From assembly GCF_020026305.1 (NCBI RefSeq), contig NZ_CP075691.1:496001-560000 (forward strand): a stretch of DNA of 64,000 nucleotides. The letters run 5' to 3'. The DNA is from Streptomyces sp. 135. GTDB lineage: Bacteria; Actinomycetota; Actinomycetes; Streptomycetales; Streptomycetaceae. The notes beneath the pieces are model-generated. The model ran no database searches. It saw nothing but the letters and a program-made list of their open reading frames with translations, and was not told the DNA's origin. Positions 8,037-16,246 of this stretch are shown one piece after another. The translations under genes and the position numbers were made by a program. Each line of letters starts with the position of its first letter. Position 1 is the first letter of the stretch.

Positions 8037-8426
8037 TCAGAACCGGAATACGTGACCGGTGTCGACATGCATCTCACAGGCGTTCGCATACGTCTTCCGC
8101 CACACGATCAACCGGTCCCGATAGGTCCCGACCGCGGTCGCCGTGACCGGCTCGAACTGCTTGGTGCACACGCGCGGGTCGTCGGCGAGGGCGCCGAAGT
8201 CCGCCTTGGCCCGGTGGATCGCCTCGCACGCCTTCCTCGCTTGCGGGTGGGGGCCGCTCGGCTCGGGCTCGCAGCGCAGCATCACGCCGCGCACCCAGGA
8301 GTTCTCGGCGCCCGAGACGGTGAGGAAGAACCCGCGCTCCCGTGTGGGGGCCCCGTCGGCGGCTTGGGCGGGGACGGCCGTGCCGAGGGCGATCAGCGCG
8401 GCGGCTGCGACGGTGAACGGACGCAT
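8037..8426 (-). CDS. Subtilisin inhibitor-like secreted protease inhibitor
   Basis: A 129-residue secreted inhibitor of the SSI family (MEROPS I16). The signal peptide is residues 1 to about 23, ending VPAQAA. Four cysteines at the family positions (LRCEP, KACEAI, RVCTKQF, NACEMH) give the two expected disulfides. The reactive loop reads C-T-K-Q-F: Lys89 is at the P1 position, where classical SSI has Met, so trypsin-like proteases are the predicted targets. A GGAGG site precedes ATG 8426; longer upstream starts lack support. Confidence 0.93.
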   Translation of the reverse strand: MRPFTVAAAALIALGTAVPAQAADGAPTRERGFFLTVSGAENSWVRGVMLRCEPEPSGPHPQARKACEAIHRAKADFGALADDPRVCTKQFEPVTATAVGTYRDRLIVWRKTYANACEMHVDTGHVFRF

Positions 8427-8648
8427 GCGAAACCTCCGGGTGAGTGACGGTGACGTTCTGTGGCGTCGGCCCGTGGCGCCGGGGACGCCCGGGCGAGGCC
8501 AGCGGACCTCCCCTCCTCGCCGGGCGTCGAGCCGCCTCGCCGGTGGATCGCCCGTGCGGCGGCCCGGAAGAGCCCGAACGGGCTCTCGCGTCCGCGTCGC
8601 CGATTGGCTACTGTGCGTCGGCACCGGGATCAGGGGAAGGCGGCCGCC

Positions 8649-9383
8649 ATGTTCTATCTACTACTCAAGTACGTGATCCTCGGCCCGCTGCTGCGGCTGA
8701 TGTTCCGGCCCAGGATCGAGGGTCTGCAGCATGTGCCGGAGTCGGGCGCGGCGATCGTCGCGGGCAACCATCTGTCGTTCTCGGACCACTTCCTGATGCC
8801 CGCGATCATCAAGCGCCGCATCACCTTCCTCGCGAAGGCCGAGTACTTCACGGGCCCGGGCCTCAAGGGCCGCCTCACGGCCGCCTTCTTCCGCAGCGCC
8901 GGGCAGATCCCCGTCGACCGCTCCGGCAAGGAGGCGGGGCAGGCCGCGATCCGCGAGGGTCTGTGCGTCCTGCGCAAGGGCGAGCTGCTCGGCATCTACC
9001 CGGAGGGCACGCGCTCGCACGACGGGCGGCTGTACAAGGGCAAGGTCGGCGTCGCGGCGATGGCCCTCAAAGCGGAGGTGCCGGTGATTCCCTGCGCGAT
9101 GATCGGCACCTTCGAGGCGCAGCCGCCGGGCCAGAAGGTGCCGAACCTCCGGCGCGTGACGATCCGCTTCGGCGAGCCCCTCGACTTCTCCCGCTACTAC
9201 GGCATGGACGGCGAGAAGGCGGTCCTGCGGGCCGTGACCGACGAGATCATGTACGCGATCCTGGGGCTCTCCGGGCAGGAGTACGTCGACAAGTACGCGG
9301 CTGTCGTGAAGGCGGAGGAGGCCGAGCGCGCCGCGGCGAGGGCGAAGGAGTCCCGGAGGTTCCCCCGGATGCCGCTGAGCTGA
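8649..9383 (+). CDS. 1-acyl-sn-glycerol-3-phosphate acyltransferase (PlsC family)
   Basis: A 244-residue membrane-associated acyltransferase. The N-terminal hydrophobic helix MFYLLLKYVILGPLLRLMF anchors it. NHLSFSD is the catalytic NHx4D motif, FFRSAGQIPVDR the second block, YPEGTRS the substrate-binding EGTR motif and VIPCAMIG the fourth. It should acylate lysophosphatidic acid, or a related alcohol, in phospholipid synthesis. The ATG at 8649 begins exactly at the membrane helix; upstream in-frame sequence is non-coding. Streptomycetes have several such paralogues, so the substrate is uncertain. Confidence 0.92.
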   Translation: MFYLLLKYVILGPLLRLMFRPRIEGLQHVPESGAAIVAGNHLSFSDHFLMPAIIKRRITFLAKAEYFTGPGLKGRLTAAFFRSAGQIPVDRSGKEAGQAAIREGLCVLRKGELLGIYPEGTRSHDGRLYKGKVGVAAMALKAEVPVIPCAMIGTFEAQPPGQKVPNLRRVTIRFGEPLDFSRYYGMDGEKAVLRAVTDEIMYAILGLSGQEYVDKYAAVVKAEEAERAAARAKESRRFPRMPLS

Positions 9384-9412
9384 GGCGACCGATCCGCCGC
9401 CGGGCCGGCGGC

Positions 9413-9467
9413 GCGGCCCCGCGACACTCTGCTGAGAGCAGACGTTCTCGTGTCGCGCCGGGGCCGC
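9413..9467. terminator. Large branched stem-loop between genes
   Basis: GCGGCCCC plus GCGACAC (9413-9427) pairs with GTGTCGC (9450-9456) and GGGGCCGC (9460-9467), with a three-base bulge. Inside is a second perfect hairpin TCTGCT-GAG-AGCAGA (9428-9442). It lies between the acyltransferase and the epimerase and may act as terminator or as a leader structure of the epimerase gene. Confidence 0.5.
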
Positions 9468-9483
9468 CACGTACGTTCCCTGC

Positions 9484-10527
9484 ATGAAGAACGCAGTGGT
9501 GATCGGCGCGACGGGACAGACCGGGCGCGTGGCCGTACGGGCTCTCGCCGAGGACGGCTGGACGGTGACGGCGGTCTCGCGGACCGGCGGGCGCGACGAG
9601 CAGTGGCCCGGTGACGTACGCGAGGCGCGGCTCGACCGGGACGACGACGCGGCGCTGGCGAAGGTGCTCGGCGACGGCGTGGAGCTGGTGGTCGACATGG
9701 TCGCCTTCCACCGGGGGCACGCCCGTCAGTACGCGGCGCTCGCCGACCGGATCGGGTCGGCCGTGGTGCTCTCCAGCGGAGCGGTGTACGAGGACGCGCG
9801 GGGGCGCAGCTTCGACACCCAGGACGAGCCGGACGGTTTCCCCGAGTACCTCGTGCCGCTCCCCGAGACCCAGCCGACGGTCGCGCCCGGCGACACCACG
9901 TACGGCACGCGCAAGGTCGCCCTGGAGCAGGAACTCCTGGCGCTCGGCGAGCGGTTGCCGGTGACGTTGCTGCGGGCCGGGGCGATCCACGGGCCGGGTT
10001 GCCGCACGCCCCGCGAGCTGTACTTCGTGAAGCGGAACGTGGACGGCAGACGGGTCCGGGTGCTCGCCCACGGCGGGCGCAGCCGCTTCCACCCGGTGAG
10101 CGCGCACACCCTCGCGGAGCTGGTGCGTCTCGCGGCGGCCCGGCCGGGCTCCCGGGCGCTCAACGCGGGAGACCCCGCCGCGCCGACCGTCGCGGAGATC
10201 GGCGCCGCCGTGGACGCGGTGATGGGTGTGGAGACGCGGACGGTGCTGGTGGAGGGTGACCCTCCGGAGCGCGGCGTCGGCCTCACCCCGTGGTCCGCAC
10301 GGCACCCGGTGGTGTACGACATGTCGGCCGCGGAGCGGGAGTTGGGATATCGCCCGGTGAGGACGTACGCCGACTCCCTTGCGGAGACGGTCCATTGGCT
10401 CGTCGACCAGCTCGGCGACAGGGACTGGCGGGAGGCGTTCCCGAAGATGGCCGCGACCTATGATCCCAATGTCGATCTCTTCGACTACGCAGCGGAAGAC
10501 GCCTGGTTGGCGCGACAGGAGGACTGA
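9484..10527 (+). CDS. NAD-dependent epimerase/dehydratase family protein
   Basis: A 347-residue extended short-chain dehydrogenase-like protein. VVIGATGQTGR at the N-terminus is the dinucleotide-binding glycine motif. Downstream come SSGAVYED and TTYGTRKVALEQEL, where Y and K occupy the YxxxK catalytic positions, and RAGAIHGPG. The C-terminal domain (YDMSAAERELGYRP) resembles nucleotide-sugar epimerases. A substrate cannot be assigned. The next gene starts at the base after its stop, so the pair is translationally linked. Confidence 0.85.
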   Translation: MKNAVVIGATGQTGRVAVRALAEDGWTVTAVSRTGGRDEQWPGDVREARLDRDDDAALAKVLGDGVELVVDMVAFHRGHARQYAALADRIGSAVVLSSGAVYEDARGRSFDTQDEPDGFPEYLVPLPETQPTVAPGDTTYGTRKVALEQELLALGERLPVTLLRAGAIHGPGCRTPRELYFVKRNVDGRRVRVLAHGGRSRFHPVSAHTLAELVRLAAARPGSRALNAGDPAAPTVAEIGAAVDAVMGVETRTVLVEGDPPERGVGLTPWSARHPVVYDMSAAERELGYRPVRTYADSLAETVHWLVDQLGDRDWREAFPKMAATYDPNVDLFDYAAEDAWLARQED

Positions 10528-11016
10528 GTGAGCGAGCAGCACGCCCAGTACACGAAGCTGGTGGGACTGCTGGACGAGCGGGGGGCGGCCTACCGGGTCA
10601 TCGAACACGAGCCGGAGGGCGCCACGGAGGCGGTGAGCGCGCTGCGCGGGAACACCCTGGAGCAGGCCGCCAAGTGCATCGTGGTGATGGTGAAGACCGG
10701 GAAGAAGACGAAGCGGTACGCGCTGGCCGTGGTGCCGGGCGACCGGCGCGTCGACCTCGACGCGCTGAAGGCGTTGCTCGGCGGTACGTACGCCGGCTTC
10801 GCGACGCAGGAGGTGGCGGAGCGGCTCTCGGGGAGCGTGAGCGGGACGATCCTGCCGTTCTCGTTCGACCCGGAGCTCGAACTCGTCGTGGATCCCGCAC
10901 TGTTGGAGCATGAGGAGATCTTCTTCAACGCGGCGCGGCTGGACCGTTCGCTGGCGCTTCGGACGGCGGACTACCGGGAGATCGCCTCGCCTCGGATCGA
11001 GACGATCTCCCAATAG
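10528..11016 (+). CDS. YbaK/EbsC-type aminoacyl-tRNA deacylase family protein
   Basis: A 162-residue protein of the YbaK/ProX editing family, which hydrolyses mischarged aminoacyl-tRNA (typically Cys- or Ala-tRNA-Pro). The conserved core is seen in AAKCIVVMVKTG, YALAVVPGDRRVD and a SGSVSGTILPFSFDPELELVVDP-type block (given here in part: GTILPFSF). GTG 10528 follows directly after the epimerase TGA, with AGGAGG overlapping the upstream coding end. It may act as a free-standing editing factor; its link with the epimerase is unclear. Confidence 0.85.
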   Translation: MSEQHAQYTKLVGLLDERGAAYRVIEHEPEGATEAVSALRGNTLEQAAKCIVVMVKTGKKTKRYALAVVPGDRRVDLDALKALLGGTYAGFATQEVAERLSGSVSGTILPFSFDPELELVVDPALLEHEEIFFNAARLDRSLALRTADYREIASPRIETISQ

Positions 11017-11034
11017 GGGCGCGGCAGGGGGATG

Positions 11035-12636
11035 TTACGGCTTCGGCGTGGCGTGCGGGCCGCACGTCACGTCGGAGGCGTCGAGCTTGCCGGTCAACAG
11101 GTAGGCGTCGACGCGGTCGTTGAGGCACGGGTTCGGGATGTTGGTGATGCCGTGCGAACCGGCGTCCTTCTCCGTGACCAGACGCGATCCCTTGAGCCGC
11201 TCGTGCAGTTCGAGGGCGCCGGGGTACGGCGTGGCCGCGTCCCGGGTGGCCTGGACGAGCAGCGTGGGCGGCAGGCCCTTGCGGCTCTCGATCTCCAGCG
11301 GACGCTGCTGCTTGCTCGACCAGGTCGCGCACGGCAGGTTCATCCAGGCGTTGCCCCAGGTGAAGAAGGGGCTCGTCCGGTGGATGCGGGTGTTGTCCCG
11401 GTCCCACTTCGACCAGCTGCGCGGCCACTTGGCGTCCGCGCACTCGACGGCCGTGTAGACGGCGTTGCCGTTCTCCTGGGCGGCGTTGCCGGCCTTGTCC
11501 GCCATGTCGGGGCTCGCCGCCTCGATGAGGGGCTTGGGGTCACCGGCGGCGTACTTGCTCCAGTTCGTGGCGACCTCGACCCAGTAGGAGTCGTAGTACG
11601 GCGCGTTCTGGAAGTAGGCGTGCAGCTCGGCCGGGCCGACGGTCCCGTCCAGCGGCTGCTTCTTCGCGGTGGCGCGCAGCTTCTCCCACTGGGCGCGGAC
11701 CTCGCCGTAGGTGTCGCCGAGGTGGAATGCGGCGTCGTTCTTCGCGACCCACGTCATCCAGTCGATCAGGCGCTTCTCGAAGGCGACGTCCTGGTCGAGG
11801 TTGACCTCGTACCAGATCTTGTCCGTGCGCGGGTTGACCACGGAGTCGAAGACCATGCGGCGTACGTGTGTCGGGAAGAGGGTGCTGTAGACGGCTCCCA
11901 GGTAGGTGCCGTAGGAGACGCCGAGGAAGTTGAGCTTCTTCTCGCCGAGGGCGGCACGGATGACGTCGAGGTCGCGGGCGGTGTTCGGCGTCGTCATGTG
12001 CGGCAGCAGCGCGCCGCTGCGCTCCTGGCAGCCGTCCGCGTACTCGGCGGCGAGCTTGCGCTGGACGCGCTTGTCGGCCTCGCTGTCGGGGACCGGGTCC
12101 GGCTTGGGTGCCTTCACGAACTTCTGCGGGTCCACGCAGGACACGGGCGCCGAGTGGCCGACGCCGCGCGGCTCGAAGCCCACGAAGTCGTAGGCCTTCG
12201 CGGTCTTCTCCCACAGTTTGTTCTTGGTGACGACGCGGCGCGGGAAGCGGAGGCCGGAGGCGCCGGGGCCGCCCGGGTTGTAGAGGAGGGCGCCCTGACG
12301 CTCTTCCTTGGTACCGGTGTTGCCTATGCGGTCGACGGCGATCTTTATCCTCTTGCCGTCCGGCTTGGCGTAGTCGAGGGGGACGGTGACCCAGCCGCAC
12401 TGGATGGGCTTCTCCAGGCCCCAGTCGGCCGGGCAGTCGCGCCACTCGATACCGGCCTTGGCGGCCCGCTGGGCGGCGAGCGCGACACCGCGCGCCTCAC
12501 GGTCCTTGCCGGACCGGGCGCCCGCGTCGGCGCTCGCCGTGGGCGCGGCCATCGCACCCGCTGTCAGCGTGGCGGCGACAAGGGCGCCCGCGGATCCGAG
12601 CACCGCCGTCCGCCTGGTCCCTCGGGTCCGTCTCAA
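11035..12636 (-). CDS. Secreted tripeptidyl aminopeptidase, alpha/beta hydrolase
   Basis: About 533 residues with an N-terminal RRTRGTRR stretch and a hydrophobic segment ending around APTASA, a signal peptide. GVSYGTYLG is the nucleophile elbow with the catalytic Ser; LVQATRDAATP and AGSHGI supply the Asp and His. NPGGPGASG is the oxyanion region typical of Streptomyces Tap/Slp enzymes, which clip tripeptides from secreted proteins. I chose the TTG at 12636 because GGGAGG lies five bases before it; GTG at 12651 is an alternative. Two cysteines near the N-terminus (WRDCP, QCGW) may pair. Confidence 0.9.
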   Translation of the reverse strand: MRRTRGTRRTAVLGSAGALVAATLTAGAMAAPTASADAGARSGKDREARGVALAAQRAAKAGIEWRDCPADWGLEKPIQCGWVTVPLDYAKPDGKRIKIAVDRIGNTGTKEERQGALLYNPGGPGASGLRFPRRVVTKNKLWEKTAKAYDFVGFEPRGVGHSAPVSCVDPQKFVKAPKPDPVPDSEADKRVQRKLAAEYADGCQERSGALLPHMTTPNTARDLDVIRAALGEKKLNFLGVSYGTYLGAVYSTLFPTHVRRMVFDSVVNPRTDKIWYEVNLDQDVAFEKRLIDWMTWVAKNDAAFHLGDTYGEVRAQWEKLRATAKKQPLDGTVGPAELHAYFQNAPYYDSYWVEVATNWSKYAAGDPKPLIEAASPDMADKAGNAAQENGNAVYTAVECADAKWPRSWSKWDRDNTRIHRTSPFFTWGNAWMNLPCATWSSKQQRPLEIESRKGLPPTLLVQATRDAATPYPGALELHERLKGSRLVTEKDAGSHGITNIPNPCLNDRVDAYLLTGKLDASDVTCGPHATPKP

Positions 12637-12787
12637 GTGGGCCTCCCGCACGTCGAATTCGAGCAGTTTCGATCAGTACGGGGGATCCTTGCGCCTGCGG
12701 GGCCCCTGGCAACAGACACGGCAGGTCTTCTTTACCATTCCGATAAACGGTGTGGCGGGCACGGGTCCCGTTGCTCACCTACAGCGG

Positions 12788-12937
12788 CCCCGGTCTGATG
12801 GCGTGGGCGAGGTCGGTGAGGTCGCTGTGGTGGGTGTGGGCGCGCAGCAGGGCCAGCGCCTGGCTGGTGGTGACGGCGTGGCGGTAGCTGATCATTCCAT
12901 TGGCCTGGTGGATGACGGCGTCGGCCGGGCAAGAGCC
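12788..12937 (-). pseudogene. ANTAR domain fragment
   Basis: On the minus strand this stretch translates to a typical ANTAR RNA-binding domain: DAVIHQANGMISYRHAV, then SQALALLRAHTHHSDLTDLA. ANTAR domains act as transcription antiterminators. Only about 50 residues remain: there is no sensory domain or start codon upstream on this strand, where sequence instead belongs to a plus-strand remnant. It is therefore a C-terminal fragment, head-to-head with a second broken ANTAR gene. Confidence 0.7.
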
Positions 12938-12987
12938 AGGCGGCGGCATCACCCTCGCCGCGGCCGCCCGGGGCCTGCGCGGCCGAC

Positions 12988-13480
12988 ATGGACGCCGACG
13001 GCCTCGGCGTGACGCTGGTCGTCGCCGGTGAACTGCGCCTCAGGGGCTACGCCACCGACGAGCGCACCCGGCGCATGGAGGACGCCCTGCTCACCACCGG
13101 GTAGGGCCCCCGCACCGACGCCTTCGTGCGGCGCACCCCGGTCGAGGAGGCAGACCTGCACCAGGCGCACGGCGGTGGCCGGCCTTCACGCAGGCCGCCG
13201 CCGGGCGGCACATACGCTCCGTGAACGCCCTGCCCCTGACCACCGGTCACCTGCGCATCGGCACCATGACCCGTACCGCGCTGCCCCGGCCCGCTCACCG
13301 ACCGGCACAAGTCCCTGGCGCTCGCCTACGCCCGCGTCCACGCCCTGCTCGTCCTCGACGAAAAGCACCGGCTTCCCCCCGGACGACGCCCTGGCCCGCA
13401 TGCGCGCCCACGCCTTCCGCCACGAGCAGCCGCTCCACCAGATCGCCGATCACGTCATGACCCATCAATCCCTGGAGTGA
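12988..13480 (+). pseudogene. Broken GAF-ANTAR regulator
   Basis: Pieces in shifting frames rebuild a GAF-ANTAR protein: DADGLGVTLVVAGELRL, YATDERTRRMEDALL, then a TAG at 13102-13104 where the family has the Glu of T-x-GEGP, then TDAF, RWPAFTQAA (frame change near 13170), LTDRHKSLALAYARVHAL (frame change near 13290) and an ANTAR end FPPDDALARMRAHAF...HQIADHVM. The N-terminus is also missing. Its 3' end overlaps the 3' end of the minus-strand Mrr-like gene by 26 bp. Confidence 0.75.
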
Positions 13481-14306
13481 CCGAACCGGCGCTCTCCCTG
13501 CCCGCCCCCTCCCAAGGGCTCGGCCCCGTGCCATCACGCCAGGCCTCCAGGGCCGCGCCGTCGAGGCAGACTATGCCGCACTGCTGCGCGTACTCCAGGG
13601 CGGGAGCGGTGAAGTCGCTCGTCGTGACGAGTGCGGCCACGTCGGCCTCGTGGACGGTGAAACAGGTCCCTCCGAAGCGCTGCAGGTCCTGCGAGCCGAC
13701 CTTGTTCCCGTCGCCGTAACGCTTGCACTGGATGACGACCCGCCGCCCGTCGGGCGTCACGGCTATGACGTCCGCTCCCAAGTCGCAAGCGCCACCGACG
13801 ACTTCCACGCCCTGGCACGCGTCACGGGCGCACAGGTCCGCGACGGCCTCTTCGAATCCGTCCGGGGCGAGCTCGGCGTAGTCGTACGCGCAGGTGTCGT
13901 CCTCGGCGAACGGCGGGTCGAGGACGGCGGTCGCCTCCTCGCCGCCCGGCGGCATGTACGTCGCATCGCTCCGCGCGCCGCGCGCCGCGCCCGCCTCCTC
14001 CGCGGCACCGAGGCTGTCGGCGGCCTGCTCCGCGGCTTCCTCAAGCACCTCGGCGGCGCGGCGCGCACACCTGGCGGCGGAGAAGCGGCGCCACCTGGAC
14101 CGGCACAGCGGCACGGTCGAGAGCGCCACGAGGACGAGCGCGCCTGCCCACAGCGGGCGGCTCTCGACGATGCTCGCCGCGGTGCGGACCAGGAACACCA
14201 CGAGGCAGAGGATGATCGCGAGCAGAATGAAGAACACGGCGTTCGCGCGCAGGTCGAAACGCCGTTCGCGGGCCACGTGTGGCACCGGGCGCGAGGGCAC
14301 GGTCAT
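13455..14306 (-). CDS. Membrane-anchored Mrr-like restriction endonuclease
   Basis: A 283-residue protein. Two hydrophobic helices (about residues 25-45 and 51-67) precede an Ala/Glu-rich linker and a C-terminal Mrr_cat nuclease domain: DGFEEAVADLC, GACDLGADVIAVTPDGRRVVIQCKRY, where D and Q-x-K form the PD-(D/E)xK-type centre, then DVAALVTTSDFT and YAQQCGIVCLDG. Such proteins may cleave foreign or damaged DNA, but the membrane anchor sets this group apart from soluble Mrr. The ATG at 14306 follows GAAGGG. It stands alone with no methylase beside it. Catalytic residues look intact. Confidence 0.85.
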   Translation of the reverse strand: MTVPSRPVPHVARERRFDLRANAVFFILLAIILCLVVFLVRTAASIVESRPLWAGALVLVALSTVPLCRSRWRRFSAARCARRAAEVLEEAAEQAADSLGAAEEAGAARGARSDATYMPPGGEEATAVLDPPFAEDDTCAYDYAELAPDGFEEAVADLCARDACQGVEVVGGACDLGADVIAVTPDGRRVVIQCKRYGDGNKVGSQDLQRFGGTCFTVHEADVAALVTTSDFTAPALEYAQQCGIVCLDGAALEAWRDGTGPSPWEGAGRESAGSVTPGIDGS

Positions 14307-14385
14307 TCGGACCCTTCCGGAGGAGGACTACGAAGATCACTTGTCTACGCGTGCCCTGGATCCAGGTCCTCAAAAGACCGCGCGC

Positions 14386-15240
14386 TCAGGTCGGCTCGGT
14401 CAGATCCACGTCGGCGTGAAACATGTTGTGGTCCGAGTACCGCGTGAGATGCACACCGTGTCCGGCCGGGGCGATGTCCCGCAGGAAGATGTAGTCGAAC
14501 TTGCTGTACCAGTCGGTCGTCACCTCGCAGGTGCCGGTGGCCCGGGAACGGCACTCAGGGTCGGCGTCCGCGGCCACCGCCCACATCTCGGCGAGTTCCG
14601 GGGCGTCCGGCTCGGCGTTGAAGTCGCCGAGAACGATCGCGCGGTCGTGTCGCGCGACGGCCGCGGCGAGTACGTCGGTCTGTTCCGCGCGGACCGATTC
14701 CTGGCGTCGTTGGGCGAGGTGCGTGTTGAAGACCCGAGTGGGCCGGCCGTCCACGGTGGTGGTGACCGCCATGTACCCGCGGTCCTCGGATCCGCCGTCG
14801 GGGTACTCCACGTTCACGTGGTCCGTCATCGGTGCCGCCGAGAGGATGGCCTGCCCGAAGCCCCCCGGACGCCACGGCAGCCCTCCGCAGCGGCTCCAAC
14901 TGCGGAGCACGGACCCGTACTCGACCTGGTAGACGAGTCCGTACTGGTACTCCAGATGGTCCCGGATCCTCTCGACGTCCCGCACACATGCTTCTTGCAG
15001 GCCGATGACCTGGGGCGCGTACATGGCGATGTCCGCCGCCCGGCCGATGTTCTGTCCGCTCTCGTTGCAGGGATTGCAGATGTTCCATGTCATGACCCGG
15101 TTCGGTACGACATCTTCGGGGGCGCCGGCGGGCAGCGGCCTGGCGAAGAGGGTGCCCTTGGGCGCACTGGGGCCGACGAGCGTCATGCAGACCACGATCA
15201 TGGCACCCGCGAGCAACCGCACGCCTGTTCCGCTCACCAT
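14386..15240 (-). CDS. Secreted endonuclease/exonuclease/phosphatase family protein
   Basis: A 284-residue protein with an N-terminal hydrophobic signal (MVSGTGVRLLAGAMIVVCM...). The DNase-I-like fold is seen in VMTWNICN (N), IGLQEAC (metal-binding Glu), NTHLAQRR, IVLGDFNAEPD and YSDHNMF (the final D-H pair). It could hydrolyse nucleic acid, sphingomyelin or a phosphoester outside the cell. A GGAGG site precedes ATG 15240; longer frames upstream are not supported. Several extra Cys suggest disulfides. Substrate unknown. Confidence 0.85.
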   Translation of the reverse strand: MVSGTGVRLLAGAMIVVCMTLVGPSAPKGTLFARPLPAGAPEDVVPNRVMTWNICNPCNESGQNIGRAADIAMYAPQVIGLQEACVRDVERIRDHLEYQYGLVYQVEYGSVLRSWSRCGGLPWRPGGFGQAILSAAPMTDHVNVEYPDGGSEDRGYMAVTTTVDGRPTRVFNTHLAQRRQESVRAEQTDVLAAAVARHDRAIVLGDFNAEPDAPELAEMWAVAADADPECRSRATGTCEVTTDWYSKFDYIFLRDIAPAGHGVHLTRYSDHNMFHADVDLTEPT

Positions 15241-15446
15241 CGCCTCCTCGGAGTGGAGACACATCGCATCACATGGTGTCTCCTCGCATGAGGCTAATGG
15301 GACGGGTGTCAGGCACGGCGGCGCCCCCCTCGGTGACGTCCGATTCCCCCGAATCCGATACGCCGTGGCCAGTGATCGGCACAATGTGAAGGCGCCGAGC
15401 TTCACCGAGTTCGCGCTTGACGGCGATGGAGAGAGGCACTTTTTCA

Positions 15447-16244
15447 GTGGGCAGTGAACCAGCGGACCTCCACGACATAGACACGTCCCTTCCGCACAGC
15501 GCACGTGTCTGGAACTACTGGCTGGGCGGCAAGGACCATTACGAATCCGACCAGAAGGCCGGTGACGCCTACAAGGAGAAGTTTCCGCTGATCGTCCCGA
15601 TGGCCCGGGAGTCACGCGACGTGCTGCGCCGCTCGGTGACCTGGATGGCGCGGGAAGGTGTCAACCAGTTCCTGGACGTGGGTGCCGGGCTGCCCACGGC
15701 CAACAACACCCACGAGATCGCTCAGCGCATAGCGCCGGACAGCCGGGTGGTCTACGTGGACCACGACCCGATCGTCCTCATGCACGTCGACACGCTCCTG
15801 CACAGCACCCCTGAAGGCGCGACCGACTATGTGCTGGCGGACATGCGGGACACCGACACGATCCTTCGCGGCGCGGCCAGAACGCTGGACATGTCCCGGC
15901 CCGTCGGTCTCGTCATCAATGACGTGCTGGGCCATATCGACCCCTGGGAAGACGTTCTGACCCTGGTGCGTGGTCTGGTCTCCGGTCTTCCCTCGGGCAG
16001 CTACGTCTCACTGACCCACGCCGACGCCGACGACGAACTGCACCGCAGCGTGCAGGAGGAGTACAACAACTCCGGCGCCATTCCCTACATTCTGCGCGGC
16101 CCGGAGCAGACGGTCTCCCTTTTCGACGGCCTTGAGCTCGTCGACCCCGGTTTCGTCCCGTGGCCGAAGTGGAAGCCGGACGCGGCCATGCCCGGTTCAC
16201 TGACCATGCGGGCCGGATGGGTCGGTGTGGCACGGGTGCCGTGA
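15447..16244 (+). CDS. SAM-dependent methyltransferase, DUF574 family
   Basis: About 265 residues, starting GSEPADLHDIDTSLPHSARVWNYWLGGKDHYESD-like (shown in parts: PHSARVWNYWLGGKDHY). QFLDVGAGLPT is the SAM-binding motif, VVYVDHDPIVL motif II, and LVINDVLGHI follows. This family is greatly expanded in Streptomyces, often near XRE/DUF397 genes; substrates are unknown. I chose GTG 15447, which gives the usual N-terminus; ATG 15426 and TTG 15417 are in frame alternatives. It converges on ureD with only two bases between stops. Confidence 0.85.
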   Translation: MGSEPADLHDIDTSLPHSARVWNYWLGGKDHYESDQKAGDAYKEKFPLIVPMARESRDVLRRSVTWMAREGVNQFLDVGAGLPTANNTHEIAQRIAPDSRVVYVDHDPIVLMHVDTLLHSTPEGATDYVLADMRDTDTILRGAARTLDMSRPVGLVINDVLGHIDPWEDVLTLVRGLVSGLPSGSYVSLTHADADDELHRSVQEEYNNSGAIPYILRGPEQTVSLFDGLELVDPGFVPWPKWKPDAAMPGSLTMRAGWVGVARVP

Positions 16245-16246
16245 CG

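Noticed and set aside
12950..13310. Minus-strand frames in the ANTAR remnant region
   Set aside because: The plus strand carries recognisable GAF-domain text in several frames; the minus frames have no similarity to any family.
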